DNA from: Oscillospiraceae bacterium
Lineage (GTDB): Bacteria; Bacillota; Clostridia; Oscillospirales; Oscillospiraceae
Assembly: GCA_017619715.1 (NCBI GenBank)
Contig: JAFZRS010000021.1
Location: 25,603 to 89,602 of the forward strand
DNA: 64,000 bases
Direction of reading: 5' to 3'
How positions within the stretch are numbered: the first letter of the stretch is position 1; the number at the start of each line of letters is the position of its first letter. Positions 44,547 through 52,496 of this stretch are shown here, piece by piece. Made by a program: the position numbers and the translations under genes. The notes beneath the pieces were generated by a model. That model was not told where the DNA came from. It ran no database searches and saw only the letters and a list, made by a program, of their open reading frames with translations.

Positions 44547-45323
44547 ATGGCAGAAAAAAAGACACCGCTTGCCTACCGCTTTGTGCGGCGAACCTTGGCG
44601 TGGATATATCGTCCGGTGAAGCTGGTGGGGGGTGAACACCTGCCGGAGGGCGCGTGCATTGTGGTAGGCAACCACGCACAATCGCACGGTCCGCTCTCGT
44701 GTGAACTGTTTTTCCCGGCACCCCACGCCGTTTGGTGCGCCGGGGAGATGATGCACCTGCGCACCGTGCCGGACTACGCCTACCGGGATTTCTGGTCGAA
44801 AAAGAAACGCGCCGTGCGGTGGTTGTTCCGGCTGATTTCCTATCTGATCGCGCCGCTGTCCGTATTTATATTCCGCAACTCCCACTGTATCGGCGTCTAC
44901 CGCGACGCGCGCATTGCCTCCACGTTTCGCCAGACGGTAGAGGCGTTGGAGCGCGGGGAAAAGGTTATTGTTTTCCCTGAGAGAGACGCGCCGTATAACG
45001 GCATCTTGTGGGAGTTCCAAACCCGGTTTGCGGACGTGGCGAAGCTCTATTACCGCCGCACGGGCAAGGAGATCACCTTTGTGCCGCTGTATGTGGCGCC
45101 GGCATTTCACACCATGTATCTGGGCGAAGGCGTACGGTTTTCCGCCAATGTGCCCATGGCGGAGGAGAGAGAGCGTATTTGCACGGAACTGGCGCGGCGG
45201 ATCACGGAGATCGCACAAGCTTTGCCCAGACACACCGTCGTGCCGTATCCCAATGTGTCCAAACGGGAATATCCCGTCAATATCGCCCGGGAGGTGTCTG
45301 ACCATGAAAAAGCCAACGGTTGA
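44547..45323 (+). CDS. Lysophospholipid acyltransferase family protein (PlsC-like) with altered catalytic motif
   Basis: A 258-residue acyltransferase of the PlsC fold, normally using acyl-CoA or acyl-ACP to build phosphatidic acid at the membrane. The block that is usually NHxxxxD reads NHAQSHG (near 42-48): His is kept but the Asp position is Gly. The FPEGT block is FPERDAPYNG (near 140-149). These changes mean substrate or mechanism may differ. GGEHLPEG and a YLIAPLSVF hydrophobic segment fit the family. AAAGGAGGG precedes the ATG. Its end overlaps the next gene by 20 bp. Confidence 0.8.
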   Translation: MAEKKTPLAYRFVRRTLAWIYRPVKLVGGEHLPEGACIVVGNHAQSHGPLSCELFFPAPHAVWCAGEMMHLRTVPDYAYRDFWSKKKRAVRWLFRLISYLIAPLSVFIFRNSHCIGVYRDARIASTFRQTVEALERGEKVIVFPERDAPYNGILWEFQTRFADVAKLYYRRTGKEITFVPLYVAPAFHTMYLGEGVRFSANVPMAEERERICTELARRITEIAQALPRHTVVPYPNVSKREYPVNIAREVSDHEKANG

Positions 45324-45981
45324 TTACCGCGACTTTCGTCTGCGGCGCATCAATGAGCCGCGTTTTTCCCATTTGAAACTGCTGGTAAGCTGGCTGGGAT
45401 ACTTTCTCATGTACGTGCTGACAGAGAATCTGATCCCGCCGGAGAAGTGCCATATCGTGCACAGTCCGCTGGACGATCTGATCCCCTTCCGGGAGGAGTT
45501 TTTGATTGCTTATTGTTTCTGGTATGCGCTGATCGTCCTCTCTCTGCTCTATTTTCTCTTTTATGACGTGGACAGCTTCAAGAAGCTGCAGGTATTTATC
45601 ATCATCACGCAGGTGGTGGCGATGGCGGTCTACATCATCTATCCCACACGCCAGGATCTGCGGCCGGAGACGTTTGAGCGGGACAATTTCCTGACGCATC
45701 TGATGGCGCTGATTTATACGGCGGACACCAATACCGGCGTGTGTCCCTCGCTCCATGTGGCGTACTCGTTGGGGATCGCCTCTGTGTGGGTCAAATACAA
45801 GGGCGCCTCGTGGGTGTGGAAAACTTTTATCGTGGTGACGGCGATTTTGATTTGCCTTTCCACCATGTTTGTCAAACAGCACTCCGCTGTTGACGTGATC
45901 GCCGCGGTTGGGTTAAGCCTGTTGGCGGAGGTTTTGGTGTTCTACGTGATCTACCCGAAGAAAAAAGCAAAAGAGGAATAA
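45304..45981 (+). CDS. PAP2-like membrane phosphatase
   Basis: A 225-residue membrane protein with about six helices. The PAP2 motifs 2 and 3 are visible as CPSLHVAYSL (near 145-154) and VKQHSAVDVIAA (near 186-197), with the two catalytic histidines; motif 1 is weak (near YPTRQDLRPE). Family members dephosphorylate phosphatidic acid, undecaprenyl diphosphate or inositol lipids. Overlap with the acyltransferase suggests the pair works on the same lipid. The ATG at 45304 was chosen because the helices begin soon after it. Confidence 0.85.
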   Translation: MKKPTVDYRDFRLRRINEPRFSHLKLLVSWLGYFLMYVLTENLIPPEKCHIVHSPLDDLIPFREEFLIAYCFWYALIVLSLLYFLFYDVDSFKKLQVFIIITQVVAMAVYIIYPTRQDLRPETFERDNFLTHLMALIYTADTNTGVCPSLHVAYSLGIASVWVKYKGASWVWKTFIVVTAILICLSTMFVKQHSAVDVIAAVGLSLLAEVLVFYVIYPKKKAKEE

Positions 45982-45982
45982 G

Positions 45983-46014
45983 AAAAAGCGCGGGACGGCA
46001 GTCCCGCGCTTTTT
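45983..46014. terminator. Bidirectional terminator between PAP2 gene and argS
   Basis: Perfect 14-base arms (45983-45996 and 46001-46014) with a 4-nt loop and A/T runs at both ends, between convergent genes. Confidence 0.9.
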
Positions 46015-46024
46015 ACGCTGAAAG

Positions 46025-47767
46025 CTACATTTTTTCGGGTGCGGCACAGCCGATCAGCGTCATGGCGTTTTTCAGCACGGCGCGGGCGGTATCCGCCAGC
46101 TTCAGCCGCGCAAGGAGCACGCTGTCCGTTTCACCCTTGATGCGGCAGGCGGTATAAAACTTGTGAAACGCGGCGGCAAGCTCCGTGAGGTAGCGGTTGA
46201 TATGACTGGGATCGTAGTTTCGTGCGGCAAGCGCCACCACCTCGCCGTAGCGTCCGATCTCCTTGATGAGCGTGATCTCCGTCTCGTCAGTGAGCACGGC
46301 GCAGTCCACCGCATCGGCGGCAGGCACCTCCCACCCTTCGGCGGCGAGGTTTTTCAGCAGCGTGCAGATACGGGCGTGGGCGTACTGCACGTAGTAGACC
46401 GGGTTTTCGCTGTCCTGCCGCACGGCAAGCCCCAGATCAAACTCCATCTGGCTCTCCGGCTTGGCGTTGAAGAAATAGCGGCAGGCGTCTACCGGCACCA
46501 GATCCAGCAGATCCGTCAGGCTCACCGCCTTGCCGGTGCGTTTGCTCATGCGGACAATTTCGCCGTTTTCCACCAGCTTCACCAACTGCATCAGCACGAT
46601 GTCCAAACGGTGCTCGCCGTCCAGCCCCAGCGCGTCCATAGCTCCTTTGAGCCGCGCCACGTGACCGTGGTGATCGGCGCCCCAGATGTTGATGACCTTG
46701 TCGAAGCCGCGCACGGCAAACTTGTTGCGGTGATAGGCGATGTCCGCGGCAAAATAGGTGTAGAACCCGTTGGCGCGGCGCAGTACGTCGTCTTTGAGCT
46801 CCAGCTTGGCGATATCCGCGTCGGTTTTCCCCGCAAGTTTCAGTTTCTCACCCAGAATCCGGGCGGTGGAAAGCCACAGCGCGCCATCCTTTTCGTAGGT
46901 ATAGCCCATGTCGGTCAGCGTCTGCACCGTGTCCGCCACATAGCCGCTGTCATGGAGAGAGGACTCAAAGAACCACTGGTCGTACTTGATGCCGTAGCGC
47001 TCCAAATCCGCCTTCATGCGTGGAATGTTGCGCTCCAGACCAAACCGCGCCAATGCCGCATGGCGCTCCGTCTCGCCGCAGCTGCAATATGCCTCGCCGT
47101 GCAGTTCATAGAAGTCTTTTGCCAGTGCCTTGATATCCTCGCCGTGATAACCGTCCTCAGGGAACGGCACCGCGTCCTCACCGCGGATAAGCTGCAAATA
47201 CCGGGCTTCCAAGCTTTTGGCAAACTTCTCGATCTGGTTGCCCGCGTCGTTGACGTAGAACTCCCGCCAGACCTTTGCGCCGGATTTTTCCAGCACGGCG
47301 GCAAGGGTGTCACCCAGTACGCCGCCACGGGCGTTGCCCATGTGCATGGGACCGGTGGGATTGGCGGAGACGAACTCCACCATAATCTTCTGTCCGGCAA
47401 GCGTGTCGGAGGCACCGTAATCGGCGCCTTCGCGCTCCACGGCGGCAAGCGTGTCGGCAAACCACGCCGTACCCAGAGAGAAGTTCAAAAAGCCGGGACC
47501 GGCGATCTCCACCGAGGTGAAATAACTGCCGGAAAGATCCATCTGACCGGTCAGGATCGCCGCAACCTCCCGGGGATTTTTCCGCATGGATTTGGCGGCG
47601 GCCAGACAAAAGGTGGTGGTATAGTCGCCGTTGGCGGTATCCTTGGGAATTTCCACCGCCGGCTCCATCGTTACGCCGCCCGGCAGCAAATTCGCCGCTA
47701 CCGCCTTTTCGTAGGCGCGCAGTGTCAATGTCGCCACCTGTTCCTTGGCACGCTCGATCATGTTCAT
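46025..47767 (-). CDS. argS: Arginyl-tRNA synthetase
   Basis: A 580-residue class I synthetase. The N-terminal Arg-tRNA-binding domain covers about 1-95, the HIGH-like motif is HMGNARGG (near 143-150) and the KMSK-like motif MSKRTGK (near 406-412). The DALR anticodon domain fills about 450-580. It is the third gene of murI-DUF1934-argS, and its start overlaps the upstream gene by 4 bp (ATGA). A DUF1934-argS order is also known in Bacillus (ywiB-argS). Confidence 0.97.
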   Translation of the reverse strand: MNMIERAKEQVATLTLRAYEKAVAANLLPGGVTMEPAVEIPKDTANGDYTTTFCLAAAKSMRKNPREVAAILTGQMDLSGSYFTSVEIAGPGFLNFSLGTAWFADTLAAVEREGADYGASDTLAGQKIMVEFVSANPTGPMHMGNARGGVLGDTLAAVLEKSGAKVWREFYVNDAGNQIEKFAKSLEARYLQLIRGEDAVPFPEDGYHGEDIKALAKDFYELHGEAYCSCGETERHAALARFGLERNIPRMKADLERYGIKYDQWFFESSLHDSGYVADTVQTLTDMGYTYEKDGALWLSTARILGEKLKLAGKTDADIAKLELKDDVLRRANGFYTYFAADIAYHRNKFAVRGFDKVINIWGADHHGHVARLKGAMDALGLDGEHRLDIVLMQLVKLVENGEIVRMSKRTGKAVSLTDLLDLVPVDACRYFFNAKPESQMEFDLGLAVRQDSENPVYYVQYAHARICTLLKNLAAEGWEVPAADAVDCAVLTDETEITLIKEIGRYGEVVALAARNYDPSHINRYLTELAAAFHKFYTACRIKGETDSVLLARLKLADTARAVLKNAMTLIGCAAPEKM

Positions 47768-48168
47768 GGTATTTCTCTCCTTACAGGTTCAATCTCCACT
47801 CGTATCCGCATATCCCGCAGTACCTGCGCGTCGGCGGACAGGGTATAGTGCAGCCGGATCGTTTCCGATCCGTTCTTTTCCTCGTGTGTTATACGGTGGG
47901 CGGCGACGGTCAAAGGCGGTATGCCGCCACCCATGTGTGCGGCGGCGGGTCGCGCAAGATCCAGCAAAAGGCGTGAACCGTCGCTTGTGAGCAGCGCCCG
48001 ACCTGCGCCCAGATGTAAGGCGGCGGAAACGGTGTGACCATCTTCGTTTCGGACGGTATAGTGCAAATGCAGACCCCGACCGTCCCGGAACAGATTACCG
48101 CTGCCTTCAAAATGCAGCGTCTCCTCCTCGCTCACCGTAGTGACGCGCACGCGGACCATTTCCTCCAT
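47764..48168 (-). CDS. DUF1934 (YwiB-like) lipocalin-fold protein
   Basis: A 134-residue protein of the DUF1934 family, predicted to form a small beta-barrel. Alternating strands such as VRVRVTTVSEEETLHFEG, LHLHYTVRNEDG and IRLHYTLSADAQVL are clear. No catalytic residues can be assigned. The family is usually encoded next to argS in Firmicutes, as here. It begins 3 bp after the murI stop. Confidence 0.85.
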   Translation of the reverse strand: MEEMVRVRVTTVSEEETLHFEGSGNLFRDGRGLHLHYTVRNEDGHTVSAALHLGAGRALLTSDGSRLLLDLARPAAAHMGGGIPPLTVAAHRITHEEKNGSETIRLHYTLSADAQVLRDMRIRVEIEPVRREIP

Positions 48169-48171
48169 TGG

Positions 48172-48981
48172 TCAGTACCGCTCAATGTCCACCATTTGGG
48201 CGGACGCCACCGGCTGATCAAGAAACTGTCCCGCCAGCGCGCTGAAATCCTCCGGCCGGTCGCTGACGCAGTAGAGGGCGTCTCCCGTTCGGCATTCGGC
48301 AAGCAGATCCAGCTTCGTCAGTGTCCGTTTCAGCTGCGCGGCCGCCTCGGCGCCGGTGTCGATCAGCGCCACGTCCGGCCCCATGAGACCGGCGATCACG
48401 TCCATCAGCAAAGGGTAGTGGGTGCAGCCCAGAATCAGCGTGTCGATACCGCTTTCACGCAGCGGTTCCAGATACTCCCGCGCCACCGTTTCCACTACGG
48501 TATCGCCCGGGCGATACCGCCCGTTTTCCACCAACGGCACAAATAGCGGACACGCTTGGGAGATGACCTCCGTGTCCGGGTCCAGACGGTAAATGGCGTC
48601 TGCATACGCGCCGGTGCGGATGGAAGCGGCGGTGGCGATCACGCCGATCCGGCGCGTGCGGCTCGATGCCAGCGCCCGCCGGCACGCCGGCTCTACCACG
48701 CCGATGATAGGCAGATCATTTTCTTCTTGCAGTTCCGTCAGGGCGTTGGTGGACACGGTGCCGCACGCCACCACGATCGCTTTGATGTCATATGAGCGCA
48801 TAAAGCGCACGTCCTGCCGGGCGAACTTCAACAGCGTCTCCCGGGAGCGTCCGCCGTAGGGCACACGGGACGTGTCGCCAAAGTATATAATGTTTTCAGA
48901 GGGGAGCGTGCTGCGGATCCGGCGCACGGCGGTCAGTCCGCCGAGTCCGGAGTCAAATACGCCGATGGCTCTGTTATCCAT
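48172..48981 (-). CDS. murI: Glutamate racemase
   Basis: A 269-residue cofactor-independent racemase that makes D-glutamate for peptidoglycan. The first catalytic cysteine is in VACGTVST (C73), where most MurI have ACNTAS, and the second in LGCTHYP (near 183). The N-terminal IGVFDSGLGGLT and YFGDTSRVPYG motifs are intact. AGGAG precedes the ATG, behind a good promoter. It heads the murI-DUF1934-argS operon. Confidence 0.94.
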   Translation of the reverse strand: MDNRAIGVFDSGLGGLTAVRRIRSTLPSENIIYFGDTSRVPYGGRSRETLLKFARQDVRFMRSYDIKAIVVACGTVSTNALTELQEENDLPIIGVVEPACRRALASSRTRRIGVIATAASIRTGAYADAIYRLDPDTEVISQACPLFVPLVENGRYRPGDTVVETVAREYLEPLRESGIDTLILGCTHYPLLMDVIAGLMGPDVALIDTGAEAAAQLKRTLTKLDLLAECRTGDALYCVSDRPEDFSALAGQFLDQPVASAQMVDIERY

Positions 48982-49017
48982 AAAGCGGCTCCTTTAAATA
49001 GTAATCGGCAACTATAT

Positions 49018-49046
49018 ATTATACTATGAAACAGTGCGCCGTACAA
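49018..49046 (-). promoter_or_regulatory. Sigma-A promoter of murI-DUF1934-argS
   Basis: TTGTAC (49041-49046) and TATAAT (49018-49023) on the minus strand, 17-bp spacer. Confidence 0.75.
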
Positions 49047-49079
49047 GCAAAAATTGGGCGAACTGGCGGCTTTTTTCTG

Positions 49080-49108
49080 TGGCATTTTTAATAAACCTGT
49101 GTTATAAT
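49080..49108 (+). promoter_or_regulatory. Promoter of the unknown gene at 49142
   Basis: TATAAT (49103-49108) is perfect; TGGCAT (49080-49085) at 17 bp is a weak -35. Confidence 0.5.
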
Positions 49109-49141
49109 GCTCCCATACTATGGGGACGGGGAGGGAACGGA

Positions 49142-49555
49142 ATGGAGATCAGAATGACGCAAAAGCAGTTCCGGCGGCTGCTGGATCTGGTGTATATCGG
49201 AAACTGGATCCTCAATTCCACCCGGGGCGACGACCGCATCACAGAATACGATGAGGTGGAGAGCCTGATCTTTTCCCATTGCCTGCGCCACGGCATGACG
49301 CCGCTGGTGGAGCTGTATGAAGGAGAGCTGATCCCCTCTAAAGCGTTTGCCGAGGGTGGTATCCACGAGGCGATCATGGCATACGAGGACACCACGTTTT
49401 TTGAGATCTTGGCGCAGGAGCTGGCGCTCCGGGATATGGACGATCCGCCCGTCACCGGGGAGAATTACGACGAGATCAAAGAGCGAATGGACACGTACTT
49501 AGGCGAGTTTGAACGCCACGGAACGGATCACATCACGGTGGATATTGAAGATTAA
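49142..49555 (+). CDS. Hypothetical small acidic protein
   Basis: A 137-residue soluble acidic protein that I cannot place in a named family. It is probably mostly helical: FRRLLDLVYIGNWILNS at 11-27, then EVESLIFSHCLRHGM, and a C-terminal part rich in Glu and Asp (EIKERMDTYLGEFERHGTDH). There are no membrane segments or metal motifs. GGGAGGG precedes the ATG and a palindromic terminator follows at once, so it is a single real gene. Similar short proteins occur in Clostridia, as far as I recall. Confidence 0.75.
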   Translation: MEIRMTQKQFRRLLDLVYIGNWILNSTRGDDRITEYDEVESLIFSHCLRHGMTPLVELYEGELIPSKAFAEGGIHEAIMAYEDTTFFEILAQELALRDMDDPPVTGENYDEIKERMDTYLGEFERHGTDHITVDIED

Positions 49556-49585
49556 AAAAAGAAGCGCCGCGGCGCTTCTTTTTTT
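49554..49585. terminator. Palindromic bidirectional terminator
   Basis: An 18-bp perfect palindrome (49561-49578) flanked by seven A and seven T (49554-49560 and 49579-49585) between convergent genes. Confidence 0.9.
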
Positions 49586-50954
49586 ATAGCTTTTCGCTCA
49601 AATACCGCGCCACGTACACGCCGCTGGCGCTGGCGTGGCTGAGGGAGTGGGTCACGCCGCTGCCGTCACCGATGACGAACAGACCTTCCTGACAGGTTTC
49701 CAGATGCTCGTCCAGCTCCACCTCCATGTTGTAGAACTTCACCTCCACACCGTAGAGGAGCGTATCGTCGTTGGCAGTGCCGGGAGCGATCTTATCCAGC
49801 GCGTAGATCATCTCGATGATGCCGTCGAGAATCCGCTTGGGCATCACCAGGCTCAGATCGCCGGGTGTCGCCGCCAGCGTGGGGGTCACGAAGCTCTCGC
49901 TCAGGCGCTTGGGCGTACTGCGCTGGCCGCGGATCAGATCGCCGAAGCGCTGCACGATCACGCCGCCGCCTAACATGTTGCTCAGTCGCGCAATGCTCTC
50001 GCCGTAGCCGTTGGAATCCTTGAACGGTTCGGAGAAATGCTTGGCGACCAGCAGTGCGAAGTTGGTGTTGTCCGTGTGAAGCGCGGGATCTTCATAGCTG
50101 TGTCCGTTGACGGTGACGATCCCGTTTGTGTTCTCGTTGACCACCACACCGTGGGGGTTCATGCAGAACGTGCGAACCATGTCCTGAAACTTTTGCGTGC
50201 GGTAGACGATCTTGCTCTCATACAGCTCGTCTGTCAGGTGGGCGAATACCCCGTAGGGCAGTTCCACCCGCACACCGATGTCCACCCGGTTGGAATGGGT
50301 GGCGATGTGCATATCCCGGCACACCTGCTCCATCCACTTGCTGCCGCTGCGCCCTACGGAGACGATGCAGTAGCGCCCGTCGTAGGTATCGCCGTCGGTG
50401 GTGATACGGTAGCCGCCGTCCATCCGCTCCACGGTGCGGACAGGCGTATCGAAATAGAGGTCGATGCGATCCTTCAGCCGGGCGTAGAGGTTTTGCAGTA
50501 CCACATAGTTGATATCCGTCCCCAGATGGCGCACGCTGGCGTCCAAAATGTGCAGATCGTTTTCCAGACACAGCTTTTTGATTTCCGTATTCCCGGTGGC
50601 GTAAAGATGGGTTCCCTCGCCGCCGTTGGCTACGTTGATCTCGTCCACATACCGCATCAGCTCCAGCGCCTGCTGCTTGCCGATGTGCTCGTGGAGCGTG
50701 CCGCCGAACTGATTGGTGATGTTGTATTTCCCGTCCGAAAACGCACCGGCGCCGCCAAAACCGTTCATGATAGCGCAGGTCGGACAGTTGATACAGGACT
50801 TGACCTTGTCCCCATCAATGGGACAGTGCCGCCGCTGGAGATCATGTCCCGCCTCAAAAAGTGCAATGCGGGCGTGGGGCGCTTTTTCCAGCAGCTCGTA
50901 GGCGGAATAGATGCCGCCGGGTCCGCCGCCGATGATCAATACGTCGTATTTCAT
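49584..50954 (-). CDS. FAD-dependent dehydrogenase-like protein (COG2509 type)
   Basis: A 456-residue flavoprotein. The N-terminal dinucleotide fold is VLIIGGGPGGIYSAYELL (5-22), and the C-terminal FAD motif is GLFVIGDGSGVTHSLSHASASG near 427-448 (quoted in part). Between them a cysteine cluster SCINCPTCAIMNGFGGAGAFSDGK (near 53-76, quoted in part) is typical of this group of uncharacterised FAD-dependent dehydrogenases. The substrate is unknown. It is a single gene with a GGAGG site about nine bases upstream of the ATG. Confidence 0.85.
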   Translation of the reverse strand: MKYDVLIIGGGPGGIYSAYELLEKAPHARIALFEAGHDLQRRHCPIDGDKVKSCINCPTCAIMNGFGGAGAFSDGKYNITNQFGGTLHEHIGKQQALELMRYVDEINVANGGEGTHLYATGNTEIKKLCLENDLHILDASVRHLGTDINYVVLQNLYARLKDRIDLYFDTPVRTVERMDGGYRITTDGDTYDGRYCIVSVGRSGSKWMEQVCRDMHIATHSNRVDIGVRVELPYGVFAHLTDELYESKIVYRTQKFQDMVRTFCMNPHGVVVNENTNGIVTVNGHSYEDPALHTDNTNFALLVAKHFSEPFKDSNGYGESIARLSNMLGGGVIVQRFGDLIRGQRSTPKRLSESFVTPTLAATPGDLSLVMPKRILDGIIEMIYALDKIAPGTANDDTLLYGVEVKFYNMEVELDEHLETCQEGLFVIGDGSGVTHSLSHASASGVYVARYLSEKL

Positions 50955-51112
50955 AGAAAGTCCTCCTTGGACAGGATATCTCACAACATTACATTATATC
51001 GGTTTATGTCGCTGTGAGCAATCTTTTTTTTCATATGGGGATTTTTTACTACCATTTTTCTGCGCGGCGTGGTACAATCAAGAGGATTAAGACACATAAG
51101 GGGGAAGATACC

Positions 51113-51943
51113 ATGAGCCGCGCCGATGAGATTTTCCGGCAAAACTGCCGGGACATTCTGGAACACGGTGTCTGGGATACCGACCGGGAGGTTCGTCCCC
51201 GCTGGGACGACGGTGCGCCTGCCCATACGGTGAAAAAGTTTGGCATCGTCAACCGCTATCAGCTTTCGGAGGAATTTCCGATTCTGACGCTGCGCCGCAC
51301 CTATTTCAAGACCTGCATCGACGAGCTGCTGTGGATCTGGCAGATGAAATCCAATAATATCCGCGATCTGCGCGGTCATATCTGGGACAGTTGGGCAGAT
51401 GAAAACGGCTCCATCGGCAAGGCGTACGGCTATCAGCTCGGCGTCAAGCACCGCTACCCCGAGGGAGAGATGGATCAGGTGGATCGTGTGCTGTATGATT
51501 TGAAGCACAACCCCGCCAGCCGCCGGATCCTCACCAATATCTACAATTTTGAGGATCTGCACGAGATGGCGCTCTATCCCTGCGCCTACTCCATGACCTT
51601 TAACGTCTCCGGCAATAAACTCAATGCCATTTTGAACCAGCGGTCGCAGGATATGCTCGCCGCCAACAACTGGAACGTGGTGCAGTACAGCGTCCTGGTA
51701 CACATGATGGCGCAGGTCAGCGGCTTGCAGGCAGGTGAGCTGGTGCACGTGATTGCCGACGCGCATATCTATGACCGGCACGTTCCGATCATCGAGAAGA
51801 TGCTGGACAAGGAGGCGCGCCCGGCGCCCGAGTTCGTCATGGATACATCCGTTGCGGACTTCTACGCCTTTACCCGGGACAGCTTTTCACTGGAGGGCTA
51901 CGATCCTCAGCCCTTCGAGGATAAGATTCCGGTGGCGATTTGA
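51113..51943 (+). CDS. thyA: Thymidylate synthase
   Basis: A 276-residue ThyA that methylates dUMP to dTMP with methylene-tetrahydrofolate. The catalytic Cys157 is in ALYPCAYSM, with the phosphate-site RRILTNIYN just before, QRSQDM (near 177) and HIYDRHV (near 210) after. It is related to the Bacillus/Clostridia long form without the E. coli-type insert. A TACAAT -10 box lies at 51073-51078, but no clear -35. Its stop codon is 23 bp from the dfrA start. Confidence 0.95.
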   Translation: MSRADEIFRQNCRDILEHGVWDTDREVRPRWDDGAPAHTVKKFGIVNRYQLSEEFPILTLRRTYFKTCIDELLWIWQMKSNNIRDLRGHIWDSWADENGSIGKAYGYQLGVKHRYPEGEMDQVDRVLYDLKHNPASRRILTNIYNFEDLHEMALYPCAYSMTFNVSGNKLNAILNQRSQDMLAANNWNVVQYSVLVHMMAQVSGLQAGELVHVIADAHIYDRHVPIIEKMLDKEARPAPEFVMDTSVADFYAFTRDSFSLEGYDPQPFEDKIPVAI

Positions 51944-51966
51944 GAGAAGAAGGGAAGGTGCTGCCC

Positions 51967-52443
51967 GTGGAGGCTATCGTGGCTGTCAGTGAGGATTGGG
52001 GCATCGGCAAGGACGGGAAGCTGCTCTTTCATATCCGCGCCGACTTAAAACGCTTTCGGGAGCTGACCGAGGGTCGCACCGTCATCATGGGACGCAAGAC
52101 GCTGGAAAGTCTCCCCGGCGGCAGGGGACTGCCCCGCCGCCGCAATCTGGTGGTGAGCCGCGATGCTCATTACACGGCGGAAAACGCAGAGGTCTTTTCC
52201 GACCTTGCCGCGGCGGCGGAGGCCGCCGGAGAGAACGCGGTGGTCATCGGCGGCGGGAGCGTCTACCGTGCGCTGCTGCCCCGGTGCGACAGGGTGCGGG
52301 TGACGAAGGTGTTTGCCCCGGCACAATCGGATACCTTTTTTCCCAACTTGGACGATGATCCTGATTGGCGCGTCTCGTGGGAGAGCGAGATCATGGAGGA
52401 GGACGGACTTCGATTTCAGTACGTGGATTACGAGAGAGTGTAA
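51967..52443 (+). CDS. folA: Dihydrofolate reductase
   Basis: A 158-residue DHFR that regenerates tetrahydrofolate used by ThyA. Motifs: VEAIVAVSEDWGIGKDGKLLFH at the N-terminus (in part), DLKRF with the following TVIMGRKTLESLP, and VIGGGSVYRALLP (near 94-106). The active-site acid is the Asp in RADLKRF-type context. The GTG at 51967 was chosen because GGGAAGG lies eight bases upstream; a TTG at 51940 would add nine residues not seen in relatives. It forms an operon with thyA. Confidence 0.93.
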   Translation: MEAIVAVSEDWGIGKDGKLLFHIRADLKRFRELTEGRTVIMGRKTLESLPGGRGLPRRRNLVVSRDAHYTAENAEVFSDLAAAAEAAGENAVVIGGGSVYRALLPRCDRVRVTKVFAPAQSDTFFPNLDDDPDWRVSWESEIMEEDGLRFQYVDYERV

Positions 52444-52492
52444 AAGACATAAAAAGAGAGGAGCGCCATGCGCTCCTCTCTTTTTATGTCTT
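52444..52492. terminator. Very long bidirectional terminator after thyA-folA
   Basis: Perfect 23-base arms (52444-52466 and 52470-52492) with a 3-nt loop, containing AAAAA/TTTTT. It stands between convergent genes and ends four bases from the stop codon of the gene on the other strand. Confidence 0.9.
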
Positions 52493-52496
52493 TGTG

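Noticed and set aside
46163..47848. A plus-strand open frame of 561 codons opposite argS
   Set aside because: argS is certain from HIGH/KMSK-like motifs and length; the opposing frame is a compositional shadow.
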